Source: Lichenibacterium ramalinae (GTDB lineage: Bacteria; Pseudomonadota; Alphaproteobacteria; Rhizobiales; Beijerinckiaceae). From it: 64,000 bases of DNA. The DNA is taken from contig NZ_QYBC01000002.1 in NCBI RefSeq assembly GCF_004137085.1, positions 1 to 64,000 on the forward strand, given 5' to 3'. The notes under the pieces are model-generated. The model had not been told where the DNA came from, made no database searches, and saw nothing but the letters and a program-made list of their open reading frames with translations. A program made the position numbers and the translations under genes. Of this stretch, positions 28,544-37,758 are shown piece after piece (the first letter of the stretch is position 1; each line of letters starts with the position of its first letter).

Positions 28544-31239
28544 GCTTCACCGTCAACGGCACCGCATCCGCCGAGGAGCCCCGGCCCGGCCAATGCCTGC
28601 GCACCTTCCTGCGCGGCCTCGGATGGTTCGGCGTCAAGAAGGGCTGCGACGCCGGCGATTGCGGCGCCTGCACGGTGTGGCTCGACGGGGAGCCGGTGCA
28701 CTCGTGCATCACGCCCGCCTTCCGCGCGCGCGGCCGCAGCGTCACGACCGTGGAAGGGTTGGCGCAGGGCGGCGCGCTGCATCCCGTGCAGCAGGCCTTC
28801 CTCGATGCCCAGGGGTTCCAGTGCGGCTTCTGCACGGCCGGCATGATCATGACGGCGGCGGCGCTGGACGGGGACCAGCGCCGCGACCTGCCGGCCGCCC
28901 TCAAGGGCAACCTGTGCCGCTGCACGGGCTACCGGGCCGTGGCGGACGCGATCGACGGCACCGTCCACGCCGACGGGGCGCGCAACCTCGGCGCCCCGGC
29001 CGGCCCCGCCGTGGTGACGGGCGCGGCCCGCTTCACCGCCGATGTGCCGCCCGAAGGCGTGCTCGCCGGCCTGCTCCACGCCAAGCTGCTGCGCTCGCCC
29101 CACGCCCATGCGCGGATCGTCTCGATCGACAGCGGGGCCGCCCTCGCCGTGCCGGGCGTGGTGGCGGTGCTGACCCACGCCGATGCGCCCGAGGTCCTGT
29201 TCTCGACCGGCCGCCACGAGCTCGACACGGACGACCCCTTCGACACCCGGGTGTTCGATCCCGTGGTGCGCTTCCGCGGCCAGCGCGTGGCGCTCGTCGT
29301 GGCCGACAGCGAAGCCGCGGCCGAGGCGGGCTGCCGCGCCCTCGCCGTCGCCTACGAGGTGCTGCCCGCCGTCTTCGACCCCGAAGCCGCCATGGCGCCC
29401 GGCGCGCCCCGGCTCCACGCCGACAAGCCCGGGGACGCCGGCATCCACGACCCCCTCCGCAACGTCGTGGCGGAGTTCCATTCCGAGATCGGCGACACGG
29501 CGGCCGGCTTCGCGGCGGCCGACGCCGTGCACGAGGCCACCTACCGGGCGCAGCGCGTGCAGCACGCCCATCTCGAGACGCATTGCGCCATCGCCTGGCT
29601 CGACCCGGATGGGCGCCTCACCGTTCGGACCAGCACGCAGGTGCCGTTCCTCACGCGGCGCGCCCTGGCGCAGGTGCTGGGGCTCGCGCCCGAGCGCGTC
29701 CGGGTGCTGTGCGGGCGCGTCGGCGGCGGCTTCGGCGGCAAGCAGGAGATGCTGGTCGAGGACGTGGTGGCGCTCGCGGCCCTGCGCACCGGCCGGCCCG
29801 TGAAGCTCGAACTGACGCGCGAGGAGCAGTTCACCGCGACCACGACCCGGCATCCCATGGCGGTCGCCGTGAAGCTCGGCGCGCGGCGGGACGGGCGGCT
29901 GACCGCCGTCGCGCTCCGGGCCGTGTCCAACACCGGGGCCTACGGCAACCACGCCGGGGGCGTGCTGCACCACGGCTGCGGCGAATCCATCGCCGTCTAC
30001 AACATCCCGGCCAAGAAGGTCGACGGCTACGCCGTCTACACCAACACGGTGCCGGCCGGGGCCTTCCGGGGCTACGGCCTCAGCCAGCTCATCTTCGCGG
30101 TGGAATCCGCCATCGACGAACTCGCCCGCCGCCTCGGGATCGACCCGGTCGCGATGCGGCGCCTCAACGCCATCCGGCCCGGCGACCCGATGGTCGGCAC
30201 CTCGACCGACCAGGGCGACGTCGCCTACGGGTCCTACGGGCTCGACCAGTGCCTCGACCTCGTCGAGGGAGCGCTCGAACGCGGCCCCGCCCTGGCGCCG
30301 CCGCCCGGGAACTGGGCGACGGGCCGCGGCGTGGCGCTGTCCATGATCCACACGATCCCGCCGCGCGGCCATTTCGCCGATGCCCGCATCGCGCTGCGGC
30401 CCGACGGAGGCTTCGCCCTCACGGTCGGCACGGCCGAGTTCGGCAACGGCTCGACGACGACCCACGTGCAGATCGCGGCCGGCGTCCTCGGGGCCGCGCC
30501 GGCCGACATCGCCGTGCACCAGTCCGACACGGACGGGGGCGGGCACGACACCGGCGCCTACGGCTCGACCGGTCTGGTCGTGGCGGGCCGGGCCGTCGAA
30601 CGCGCCGCCGAAGCGCTGCGCGGGCGGATCCTCGCCGCGGCGGCGGCGCGCCTGGGCGGAAACCCGGAAGCCTGGCGGCTCGCGCCCGGCCTCGCCACGG
30701 ACGGCACGCACCGGCTGCCCCTGGCGGAAGTGGCGGCGGCGGAACCCGCCCTGGAGGGCCATGGGCGCTTCGACGGCACGCCGCGCTCGATCGCCTTCAA
30801 CGTCCAGGGGTTCCGGGTGGCGGTGCACCGCGTCACGGGCGCGATCCGCATCCTGCAGAGCGTCCAAGCGGCCGATGCCGGCCATGTGGTCAACCCCATG
30901 CAGTGCCGCGGCCAGGTCGAGGGTGGCGTCGCCCAGGCGATCGGGGCGGCGCTCTACGAGCACCTCGACATCGACGCCGAGGGACGGGTGACGACGCCGG
31001 TCTTCCGTGCCTACCACATCCCGGCCTTCGCCGACGTGCCGGTGACGGAGGTGCTGTTCGCCCAGACGCATGACGCGCTGGGGCCGCTCGGCGCCAAATC
31101 CATGAGCGAGAGCCCGTTCAACCCGGTGGCGCCCGCCCTCGCCAATGCCGTGCGGGACGCGACCGGCGTGCGCTTCGCCGAGCTGCCGCTGGCGGCGGAC
31201 CGGATCCATGCCGCGGTCGCGGCTGCCGCCGGCCGGTGA
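28540..31239 (+). CDS. fused iron-sulfur/molybdopterin subunit of a xanthine-dehydrogenase-family enzyme
   Basis: 899 residues. Residues 1-135 are a CoxS-type two-cluster domain: C36, C41, C44, C56 bind the plant-type 2Fe-2S cluster, C95, C98, C126, C128 the second. From about 150 to the end is the molybdopterin domain: VGGGFGGKQEM, AYGNHAGGVLHHG, AFRGYGLSQ, and GAKSMSESPFNP with the conserved catalytic Glu. Normally these are separate proteins. The fused order Fe-S then Mo, with FAD in its own gene upstream, makes a two-gene enzyme. Neither the binding pocket nor the neighbours reveal the substrate; purines, aldehydes or N-heterocycles are all possible. Confidence 0.9.
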   Translation: MSFTVNGTASAEEPRPGQCLRTFLRGLGWFGVKKGCDAGDCGACTVWLDGEPVHSCITPAFRARGRSVTTVEGLAQGGALHPVQQAFLDAQGFQCGFCTAGMIMTAAALDGDQRRDLPAALKGNLCRCTGYRAVADAIDGTVHADGARNLGAPAGPAVVTGAARFTADVPPEGVLAGLLHAKLLRSPHAHARIVSIDSGAALAVPGVVAVLTHADAPEVLFSTGRHELDTDDPFDTRVFDPVVRFRGQRVALVVADSEAAAEAGCRALAVAYEVLPAVFDPEAAMAPGAPRLHADKPGDAGIHDPLRNVVAEFHSEIGDTAAGFAAADAVHEATYRAQRVQHAHLETHCAIAWLDPDGRLTVRTSTQVPFLTRRALAQVLGLAPERVRVLCGRVGGGFGGKQEMLVEDVVALAALRTGRPVKLELTREEQFTATTTRHPMAVAVKLGARRDGRLTAVALRAVSNTGAYGNHAGGVLHHGCGESIAVYNIPAKKVDGYAVYTNTVPAGAFRGYGLSQLIFAVESAIDELARRLGIDPVAMRRLNAIRPGDPMVGTSTDQGDVAYGSYGLDQCLDLVEGALERGPALAPPPGNWATGRGVALSMIHTIPPRGHFADARIALRPDGGFALTVGTAEFGNGSTTTHVQIAAGVLGAAPADIAVHQSDTDGGGHDTGAYGSTGLVVAGRAVERAAEALRGRILAAAAARLGGNPEAWRLAPGLATDGTHRLPLAEVAAAEPALEGHGRFDGTPRSIAFNVQGFRVAVHRVTGAIRILQSVQAADAGHVVNPMQCRGQVEGGVAQAIGAALYEHLDIDAEGRVTTPVFRAYHIPAFADVPVTEVLFAQTHDALGPLGAKSMSESPFNPVAPALANAVRDATGVRFAELPLAADRIHAAVAAAAGR

Positions 31240-31256
31240 GGCCGGCCGGCGGCAGC
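31222..31256. terminator. hairpin overlapping the stop of the molybdenum enzyme gene
   Basis: GCTGCCGCCGGCC, 9-nt loop, GGCCGGCGGCAGC: perfect 13-bp arms that span the TGA and end 3 bp before the stop codon of cckA on the other strand. A natural two-way transcription end for converging genes. Confidence 0.55.
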
Positions 31257-31259
31257 GCC

Positions 31260-33770
31260 CTACCCCATGTTCTCCTTCACCTTCTCGACCAGGCCCTTGA
31301 GCGAGAAGGGCTTGGCCAGGAAGTCGTAGACGGCGCCTTCGGGCAGGTTGCGGCGGAAGGCGTCGTCGGCATAGCCCGACACGAAGATGACCTTGATGTC
31401 GATGCCGCGCTTGCGCAGCTCGCCGAACATCGTCGGCCCATCCATCTCGGGCATCACCACGTCGGACACGATGAGGTCGATGCTCTGGTCGGGTTCGAGC
31501 ACGATCTCCAGCGCTTCCGCGCCCGAGGACGCCTCGATCACGGTGTAGCCGCGCGACGTCAGCGCCCGCGCCCCGAAGGCCCGCACGGCGTCCTCGTCCT
31601 CGACGAGCAGGATGGTGCCCCGGCCGGTGAGGTCGCTGGAGACGGCCTTGACGGGCTCCTTCCTGGCCGGCTCCTCCACCGGCGCGGGCCGGTGCCGCGG
31701 CAGGAAGATGCGGAAGGCCGTGCCGCGGCCCATCACCGAATCGCAGAAGATGAAGCCGCCGGTCTGCTTGATGATGCCGTAGACCATGGATAGGCCGAGG
31801 CCGGTGCCCTTGCCGACCTCCTTGGTGGTGAAGAAGGGCTCGAAGATCTTGGGCAGCACGTCGGGCGGGATGCCCGATCCTGAATCCTCGATCTCGATCA
31901 GCACGTAGTCGGCCGGCGTCAGGGTCTTCTCGCCGAAGGCCGCCACTTCGGGCTCGGGCACGTTGCGGGTCCGCACCGTGATGCGGCCACCCTCCGGCAT
32001 GGCATCGCGGCTGTTGACGACGAGGTTGATCACCACCTGTTCGAGCTGGTTCACGTCGGCGCGCACCAGCCACAGGTCGCGGCCATGCACGACGTCGATC
32101 TCGATCTTCTCGCCGACGAGGCGGCGCATCATGTTCTGCAGCTCGGCCACGACGTCGCCGAGCTGCAGATCCACGGGCTGCAGCGTTTGCCGCCGCGAGA
32201 AGGCCAGGAGCTGGCGCACGAGGCCCGCCGCCCGGTTGGCGTTCTGCCGGATCTGCATGATGTCCTGGAAGGACGGATCCGTCGGCCGGTGGTTCGACAG
32301 CAGCAGGTCCGAATAGCCGATGATGGCGGTGAGGACGTTGTTGAAGTCGTGGGCGACGCCGCCGGCGAGCTGGCCGACGGCCTGCATCTTCTGCGCCTGG
32401 GCGAAGCTTTCCTGCAGGGTGCGCTGCTCGGTCGTGTCGAGGGCGAAGATGTCCACCGTCGACCCTTCGCCGCCCCGCGCCTCGTTGCCCGACACGAAGA
32501 GCCGCACGGAGCGGTCCGTCGTGCCGCCGAGGGTGGCGTCGATCGCCGGGATGTCGCCCCGGCCTTCGGAGGCCGCCGCCACCGCGGCCCGCAGCGCCGC
32601 CTGGTCGGCGTCGGACACGCCCGCATAGACCGAGCGGGCCCGGTCGCCGCCGCGGAGCGCGTCGCCGAAGAGCCGCACGAAGGCGGCGTTGGAGCGCAGG
32701 ATGGCGCCCGAGCCGTCGAGGGAGGCGATGGCCATCGGCGTCGAGTTGAAGAAGCGGGCGAACCGCACCTCTGCGGCGCGCAGGTCCTCGGCGGGCTCCT
32801 CGCCGGGCGCCCGGCTGATCACCAGCGTGCGGGACGGGCCCGGCATGCGGTCCTCGGCGAAGGCGATGCGGTGCAGCAGGCGCACCGGCAGGCTCTGGCC
32901 GCCGCGGCGCCTGAGGTCGACGTCGAACTGCTCGGTCTTGACCTCGCTCGGCGCGCCCGGCACGGCCGACAGCATGGCGGCGCCGTCCCCCGCCATGATG
33001 TCGCCGAGCGTCAGCCCGCCCGAGCCGACCTGGGCGAGGTCGTAGTCGAGCCATTCGGCCAGCGTGGCGTTCAGGTAGGACAGACGTCCGTCCGGGTCGG
33101 CCGAGAAGAAACCCGCCGGCGCATGGTCGAGGAAGTCGATGGCGTGCTGGAGTTCCTGGAACACGTTCTCGTGGCGTTCCCGCTCGCGCGTGACGTCGGC
33201 GACGCTCCACAGCACGGCGCGCTTGCGGCCGGTGCGGTCGAGCGGACGGACCTTGACGCGGTACCAGCCCACGGCCGTCACGCCGTCGAGCGCCGGGGAC
33301 AGGCGGATCTCCTCGGCGGCGGTGCGGTGGTCGCGGGCGGCCTGGGCCAGCCGGTAGACGGCTTCCGAGATCTCGGCCGGGCCGGAGAAGAGCCGCTCCA
33401 CGGGCCGGATCTGCGTGGCGTCCGAGGCCCCCGACATGCCGAGATAGGTTTCGTTGGCATAGAGGACGCGCGCGTCCCCCTCGGTGACCAGCAGGCCCTC
33501 GCCGCTCGAATCGGCGATGAGCTTGGTGAGGTCGTTGCGGGCCGCCTGCCCGGCGAACTGCAGCACCCCGACGGCATAGAAGAACAGCGAGCTGAGGCCC
33601 ACGATGGCCAGCAGGGCCAGGAGGCCGAGCGTGAAGCGGCCGGCCTGCTCCTGGGGCAGGACCGAATAGGAGCCGGCAGCCGCCACCAGCAGCACGGCGA
33701 TGACCAGCACCAGCAGCGGGCTGCCGGCACGCTCGGTCCGGTCGACGGCCGAAAGGGGCGTGTCGGTCAT
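31260..33770 (-). CDS. cckA: cell-cycle hybrid histidine kinase CckA
   Basis: 836 residues. Two membrane helices (about 18-38 and 46-66) are followed by PAS domains (sensor segments [54 protein letters not shown]). Then HisKA with H474 in [20 protein letters not shown], HATPase ([12 protein letters not shown]) and a receiver with D770 in [10 protein letters not shown]. This exact layout is CckA, which drives the ChpT-CtrA phosphorelay controlling replication, division and motility. ATG 33770 is chosen as the natural N-terminus; the frame runs on to 33863. A CtrA box lies in the divergent region towards fliO. Confidence 0.94.
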   Translation of the reverse strand: MTDTPLSAVDRTERAGSPLLVLVIAVLLVAAAGSYSVLPQEQAGRFTLGLLALLAIVGLSSLFFYAVGVLQFAGQAARNDLTKLIADSSGEGLLVTEGDARVLYANETYLGMSGASDATQIRPVERLFSGPAEISEAVYRLAQAARDHRTAAEEIRLSPALDGVTAVGWYRVKVRPLDRTGRKRAVLWSVADVTRERERHENVFQELQHAIDFLDHAPAGFFSADPDGRLSYLNATLAEWLDYDLAQVGSGGLTLGDIMAGDGAAMLSAVPGAPSEVKTEQFDVDLRRRGGQSLPVRLLHRIAFAEDRMPGPSRTLVISRAPGEEPAEDLRAAEVRFARFFNSTPMAIASLDGSGAILRSNAAFVRLFGDALRGGDRARSVYAGVSDADQAALRAAVAAASEGRGDIPAIDATLGGTTDRSVRLFVSGNEARGGEGSTVDIFALDTTEQRTLQESFAQAQKMQAVGQLAGGVAHDFNNVLTAIIGYSDLLLSNHRPTDPSFQDIMQIRQNANRAAGLVRQLLAFSRRQTLQPVDLQLGDVVAELQNMMRRLVGEKIEIDVVHGRDLWLVRADVNQLEQVVINLVVNSRDAMPEGGRITVRTRNVPEPEVAAFGEKTLTPADYVLIEIEDSGSGIPPDVLPKIFEPFFTTKEVGKGTGLGLSMVYGIIKQTGGFIFCDSVMGRGTAFRIFLPRHRPAPVEEPARKEPVKAVSSDLTGRGTILLVEDEDAVRAFGARALTSRGYTVIEASSGAEALEIVLEPDQSIDLIVSDVVMPEMDGPTMFGELRKRGIDIKVIFVSGYADDAFRRNLPEGAVYDFLAKPFSLKGLVEKVKENMG

Positions 33771-34130
33771 GCCCGACCCTGAAGCTGGCCCGGATCGACG
33801 CCCGGGATGCCGCCCACGGGCCGGCGACGCGGCGCGGCAAAGCCGCGCCCCGAATCGCGGCACGCTGACAAGACCGGCCGAATCCCGCTATGGGCATGCC
33901 TGGGCGGCACCGCCCCGCCAGGCCCGGCCGTCTCGGAGGAGACCCGGGCGCCCGGCGAAGCGGTCCTGCCGCCCGGAACCTGTCGCGCCTTGCCGGAGGC
34001 GCCGGGGGCCATCGCACCCGGGCTGGACCTCACCCCGTTAACCATTGATTAACCTTATTGAAGCGCACCTCGCACCTCGTGCTACAGTTCAGCACTTGAG
34101 TGGGGCCTGTGTCGAGAGGCGAACGGTAGC
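33771..34130. other. divergent control region between cckA and fliO
   Basis: No gene. The fliO-proximal third is unusually AT-rich and holds the CtrA box at 34038-34052; a -35-like TTGAAG (34058-34063) and -10-like TACAGT (34083-34088) follow, 19 bp apart. Confidence 0.6.
34038..34052. promoter_or_regulatory. ctrA box: CtrA binding box upstream of fliO
   Basis: TTAA, 7 bp, TTAA exactly, within the larger direct repeat TTAACC-N5-TTAACC. This is the full CtrA consensus. It sits 78 bp before the fliO ATG and directly upstream of a -35-like element, the usual place for CtrA activation, and could also act on cckA. Confidence 0.75.
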
Positions 34131-35414
34131 ATGCAGTCTTTGACCAGTTTTTACGAGGAGAACAAGCTGCTGGCCGGGTTCGCGGCGGCGGCGGCGGCCA
34201 TCCTCGTCCTTGCCGTGGTCTTTCTGCTTCGCCGGCTGCTGTTCGGCCGCGGACTTCGCACCGCCACCAACGGCCGCGCGCGGCAGCCCCGGCTGGGCAT
34301 CGTGGACGCCTACGAGCTCGACCGGCAGCGGCAGCTCGTGCTGGTGCGGCGGGACAACGTCGAGCATCTCATCATGATCGGCGGACCCACCGACGTGGTG
34401 ATCGAATCGGCCATCGTCAGGAACCAGGCCGCCGCGTCCCCGCGCGACAAGGACCCGGCCGGGCCTTTGGTCGGCAATGTGACGGCCCCGTCGGCCCTCG
34501 CCGCCACGGCCGGCCCACCCTCGCTTCCGGCAGGCAACCAGCCGGCCGCTCTGCCGCCCGTCGCGGCCCGCACCGAGCCCGTCATGTCGGCGCGCAACGA
34601 GCCCAGCCCGCCGGCCCGCGCCGAACAGGCGGGACCGGTGCGGACCGAGCCGTCGCTGGGTGCGGCGACGCCCATGCCCTCGCCGGTGGTGGAGCGCGCG
34701 CCGGCCGACCGCGCGCCGCAGCGGCCGCTTGCGGTACCGGACCCCGCCGCGCCGCCCACGCCGGCGTCGCAGAACCCGGGCGACGTGTCGCCGGCCCGCC
34801 CCGCCCCACCCCGTCCCGCGAGCCTGCCGCCGCGGCCGGCCACGCCGGCTCCGGGTGCCAGCCAGGCTGCCGGACCGGGCGCGGGCCAGGGTCCGAGCCA
34901 AGGTCCGAATCAGGGTGCGAATCAGGGCGCCGGCTCCACGCCGGAGCGGGTGGCCCGCCCGCCCCTGCCCCCGCGTCCCGCCGTGCAGCGGCCCCCGCTT
35001 CCGCCCCGTCCCAGCCTGGCGGCCAGCCTGCCGCCGCGCCCGCCCCGGCCCCTGCCGGCCCGGACCGACGCCGGTCGACCCGAACAGCCCAGGGTGGAGG
35101 GGGCAAGAGTGGACGCGGCAAGAGTGGACGCGCCACGCGTCGATGCCGTCAGGGTCGATGGGCCCCGGGTCGACGCGCCGCGGGCCGACGCGCCGCGGGC
35201 CGATGGCATGAGGGTCGAGGCGCCGCGGGTCGACGGGCCCAGGATCGACACGCCGGCCGCGACTGTTCCGCGGCCGCTCGAGCCCGCCCAGGTCCGAGCA
35301 GAGCCAGCCCAGGTTCGTGCGGAACCGGCCCCGAAGAGCCTCGAGACGCTGGAGTCGCTCGAGGAGGAGATGGCCAAGCTGCTCGGGCGCCCGGCGCCGC
35401 GCCGCGAGGGCTGA
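34131..35414 (+). CDS. fliO: flagellar export protein FliO-like, with long proline-rich repeat tail
   Basis: 427 residues. Residues 18-38 are a membrane helix (AAAAAAILVLAVVFLLRRLLF); residues 55-95 give LGIVDAYELDRQRQLVLVRRDNVEHLIMIGGPTDVVIESAI, the FliO signature. FliO stabilises FliP assembly in the flagellar export gate. The remaining 300 residues are Pro/Ala/Arg-rich. They include 11 tandem pentapeptides of the form R-V-D-x-P (35091-35255) and end in EEEMAKLLGRP. The promoter has a CtrA box, which suits a flagellar gene, but no other flagellar gene is nearby. Confidence 0.8.
   Translation: MQSLTSFYEENKLLAGFAAAAAAILVLAVVFLLRRLLFGRGLRTATNGRARQPRLGIVDAYELDRQRQLVLVRRDNVEHLIMIGGPTDVVIESAIVRNQAAASPRDKDPAGPLVGNVTAPSALAATAGPPSLPAGNQPAALPPVAARTEPVMSARNEPSPPARAEQAGPVRTEPSLGAATPMPSPVVERAPADRAPQRPLAVPDPAAPPTPASQNPGDVSPARPAPPRPASLPPRPATPAPGASQAAGPGAGQGPSQGPNQGANQGAGSTPERVARPPLPPRPAVQRPPLPPRPSLAASLPPRPPRPLPARTDAGRPEQPRVEGARVDAARVDAPRVDAVRVDGPRVDAPRADAPRADGMRVEAPRVDGPRIDTPAATVPRPLEPAQVRAEPAQVRAEPAPKSLETLESLEEEMAKLLGRPAPRREG
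35091..35255 (+). repeat. 15-bp tandem repeat, 11 units, inside fliO
   Basis: Eleven in-frame 15-bp units coding R-(V/A/I)-(D/E)-x-x. The units diverge at third codon positions and in the last two residues. Periodic charge (Arg then Asp/Glu) suggests an extended spacer. Confidence 0.85.
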
Positions 35415-35427
35415 GCCGTCCGGGGCG

Positions 35428-35447
35428 CGGCGCCGGGCCCGGCGCCG
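35428..35447. terminator. 20-bp perfect palindrome between fliO and acyltransferase gene
   Basis: CGGCGCCGGG then CCCGGCGCCG with no loop, 13 bp after the fliO stop and touching the stop codon of the converging gene. Acts as a two-way hairpin terminator candidate. Confidence 0.5.
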
Positions 35448-36539
35448 TCAGTCGCGGGCCGTCCGGCCCTCCGTCAGCGCCTGCCAGCGGCGCACCAGAC
35501 CGAAGGCACGGTTGAGACCCCGTGTCATGGGGCGTTCGACGTACCGGTAGGTGGCGAAGGCCAGGGCGATGGCGCCGAAGAAGCAGGCGGCGCCATAGAG
35601 CGGTGCCGGGACGTCGGCCACGGTGATGAACCGCCCGACGACCGCCGCGAGGGCGACGAAATACGCGTAGTGGACGAGGTAGAGCGCGTAGGACGCGTCG
35701 CCGAGCGCCTCGAAGGCGTGCCGCAGCGGACCGGCGCGGCGTGGTCGATACAGGGCCGCCGCCGCGACGACGGCCAGCGCCGGCGGCCCCCAGACGAAGC
35801 CCCGGTAGGGCAGCCAGTCATCCACGGATCCGATGGTGAGCGCGAAGGTGGCGAAGCCGGCCAGGGCCAGCAGAAGCGCCGGTGCGGCGCCGATCCGTAT
35901 CCCCCTGCCATAGGCTTCCGCCAGGGCGAGGCCGAGGATGAACTCGACGATGTTGGTGTTGGCCCAGCGGTCGATCGGCCAGGGCAGCGACAGCACGAGC
36001 CCCGACGTCACCAGAAGGGCGAAGCCGGCTACCAGGGCCCACAGCGCCACCCCGCGCCGCAACGGCAGGACGGCTGTGAAGCAGGCGTAGAAGAACATCT
36101 CGAAGTTGAGCGTCCAACCCTGGGCGTAGAGCGGGAAGTCGCCGCCGTCGCCATGCGGGTAGAACAGGAACGCGTAGGACGCCGCGAACCACCGCGCCGT
36201 CTCTGCCGTCACGCCGTTCCGGCCGGCGCCGATCAGCGTCACCGCCACGAAGACGGTGGTGACGAGCCAGTAGAGCGGGACCAGCCGCACGGCCCGGCGG
36301 GCGAGGAACAGGCCTGGGGCTCCCGGCCGGCCGAAGGCCGCCGCCGTGGAATGCACCATGATGAAGCCCGAGATGACGAAGAAGATGTCGACCCCGGCCG
36401 AACCCGCCCCGACGTCGGGGAAGGAGCCGGGAAAGCCACGATCCCCGAACTCGTTGCCGATATGGTAGATCAGCACCATCACGGCGGCGATGCCGCGCAG
36501 GATCTGGATGTTCGACAGGTGGCGCGGGGGGGCGGCCAC
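35448..36539 (-). CDS. acyltransferase-3 family membrane protein (ExoZ-like)
   Basis: 363 residues, about ten membrane helices. HLSNIQILRGIAAVMVLIYHIGNEFG opens the protein with the catalytic His, and AGSAGVDIFFVISGFIMVHST is the second family motif (PF01757). These enzymes O-acetylate or acylate surface polysaccharides on the inner membrane. GTG 36539 is chosen since a GGAGGGG lies 9 nt upstream; a TTG at 36605 overlapping the stop of the preceding small gene is another option. The gene order suggests co-transcription with that proline-rich protein. Confidence 0.82.
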   Translation of the reverse strand: MAAPPRHLSNIQILRGIAAVMVLIYHIGNEFGDRGFPGSFPDVGAGSAGVDIFFVISGFIMVHSTAAAFGRPGAPGLFLARRAVRLVPLYWLVTTVFVAVTLIGAGRNGVTAETARWFAASYAFLFYPHGDGGDFPLYAQGWTLNFEMFFYACFTAVLPLRRGVALWALVAGFALLVTSGLVLSLPWPIDRWANTNIVEFILGLALAEAYGRGIRIGAAPALLLALAGFATFALTIGSVDDWLPYRGFVWGPPALAVVAAAALYRPRRAGPLRHAFEALGDASYALYLVHYAYFVALAAVVGRFITVADVPAPLYGAACFFGAIALAFATYRYVERPMTRGLNRAFGLVRRWQALTEGRTARD

Positions 36540-36601
36540 GCCGTCCGTCCCCTCCGCTCGGGCGCCGCCGGCCGGCCCGGACCGGGCTGGCGACGGGCCG
36601 G

Positions 36602-36853
36602 TCAAAACGTCGGCATGCCGGCCGGTAGGGGGACGTCGCCGCGATCGCCGCCGGGCACCACGGGCGGAATGCCCCAGCCGGGCGGGTCGACGACGTCGGA
36701 ACCCGGGCGCGACGACCCACCCTGGGGGTCGACCGCATCGTCGCCGCCTGCGGGAGGGAAGGACGGGACGGCGCCCGGCACGGCCGGGTCGGCGGGATCG
36801 TTCGGGTCGTCCTTCGGCTTCGGCTTGTAGTCGGGGGGGAGGTCGGTCGGCAT
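36602..36853 (-). CDS. small proline/aspartate-rich protein (paralogue of 57498-57713)
   Basis: 83 residues. Composition is Pro, Asp and Gly, with no hydrophobic core: MPTDLPPDYKPKPKDDPND at the start, SDVVDPPGWGIPPVVPG near the end. Probably disordered. GGAG 6 nt before the ATG and a clean stop support a real gene. A second protein of the same style is encoded at 57498-57713; the shared piece is (D)V(V/I)DP-(G)-x-GIP-x-x-PG. Function unknown. Confidence 0.6.
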   Translation of the reverse strand: MPTDLPPDYKPKPKDDPNDPADPAVPGAVPSFPPAGGDDAVDPQGGSSRPGSDVVDPPGWGIPPVVPGGDRGDVPLPAGMPTF

Positions 36854-36924
36854 CGAAGGCTCCTCGATCGGTGAGTCTGACCTGGGACAACGTGCCGGGC
36901 CGGCTCCGGTGCCACGCCGGTTCG

Positions 36925-37302
36925 TCAACGTGCGGGCGAGACCGTGCCGCGCGGCTTCGACCCCCGCAGGTCGAGGTGCAGGTCTCCGCCCCTCAAGAGG
37001 CCGAGGGCCTGGTCCGACAGCGCCCGGCACGGGGCCGACAGCAGGTGTCGCTTGGATAGAATGCAGGCGAGGTCGTGGTCCTTGGCGGTCAGGGCCTTGG
37101 GACAAAGGCGCACCCCTTCGGCCAGGCACTGCATGGCCGACAGCCGGAGCTGCGGCGGGATGGCGATGGGAGGGCGCGCCGCCGCGGGCGAGGCCCCGAG
37201 CATTCCGAGCAGAAGCGTCGCCGGCAACCGCACCGGCGTGCGGGACCAGAACCGCCTGGCGCGAACCGCCACATGGAGAGCCGGGGTGGCGCGAGCGGCC
37301 AT
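36925..37302 (-). CDS. small exported cysteine-containing protein
   Basis: 125 residues. An N-terminal basic stretch and hydrophobic helix (LPATLLLGMLGASPAAA) form a signal peptide. The mature part has four evenly placed cysteines (C59, C67, C80, C92) in the pattern MQCLAEGVRLCPKAL-x7-LAC-x8-LSAPCRALSDQA. This resembles the Cys-rich repeats of periplasmic Rhizobiales proteins that hold two disulfides. AAGGA lies upstream of ATG 37302, and the gene begins 5 bp after the stop of the receiver gene, so the two form an operon. Not otherwise recognised. Confidence 0.62.
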   Translation of the reverse strand: MAARATPALHVAVRARRFWSRTPVRLPATLLLGMLGASPAAARPPIAIPPQLRLSAMQCLAEGVRLCPKALTAKDHDLACILSKRHLLSAPCRALSDQALGLLRGGDLHLDLRGSKPRGTVSPAR

Positions 37303-37307
37303 CCGGA

Positions 37308-37718
37308 TCAGTCCTTGAGCTTCGCGGGCCGCCGGTGCTCCGGCATGATCTCCCGCAGGTGGCCGTGAACGAGCTCCGCGCTGAAAGGCTTGGCGATGAA
37401 GCACACGCCGTCCGGCAGGTCTCCGGGTCCGGGCCGGCGGCGGCCCGACGCGATGACGACCGTGATGCCCGGCCACCGTGCCGCGACCTCGCGGGCCAGC
37501 CCGAAGCCGTCCCGCGTGCCCGGCATATCGACGTCGGAGAACAGCAGCGCGATGGTGGCGTGGTGCCGGCCGAGGACCGACAGGGCGCTGTCGACGTCCT
37601 CGGCGTCGAGCGTCAGGAACCCCGCATCCTCCAGCATGGCCACGACATCCATGCGCAACATGGCGTCGTCGTCCACGACGAGGGCGGTCAGGGGTGAAGC
37701 GTCGTGGACATCGGTCAT
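37308..37718 (-). CDS. single-domain response regulator
   Basis: 136 residues, a receiver domain alone. VVDDDAML carries the acidic pocket, D62 in FSDVDMPG is the acceptor, S in VIASGR and K in FIAKPFS complete the switch. It lies divergent from the HWE-kinase gene, a natural partner. A close paralogue is encoded at 49299-49691, and the two share one promoter layout. No output domain, so it works by protein contact or as a phosphate shuttle. A Cys-rich exported protein follows. Confidence 0.85.
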   Translation of the reverse strand: MTDVHDASPLTALVVDDDAMLRMDVVAMLEDAGFLTLDAEDVDSALSVLGRHHATIALLFSDVDMPGTRDGFGLAREVAARWPGITVVIASGRRRPGPGDLPDGVCFIAKPFSAELVHGHLREIMPEHRRPAKLKD

Positions 37719-37726
37719 GCACCAGG

Positions 37727-37751
37727 AATGCGCGTTGAAGGCGGAAGTTGC
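37727..37751 (-). promoter_or_regulatory. degenerate EcfG-type promoter of the receiver gene at 37.3 kb
   Basis: On the minus strand GCAAC, 16 bp, CATT: 7 of 9 matches to GGAAC/CGTT with exact spacing. The -10 ends 8 nt before the ATG, identical to the layout at 49.7 kb, which makes it more credible than its score alone. Confidence 0.45.
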
Positions 37752-37758
37752 GCGCGAC

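Noticed and set aside
28387-34017. An open minus-strand frame of about 1,870 codons across the molybdenum hydroxylase and cckA
   Set aside because: The translation is Arg/Pro/Gly-rich with no domain, and overlaps genes with full motifs on both strands.
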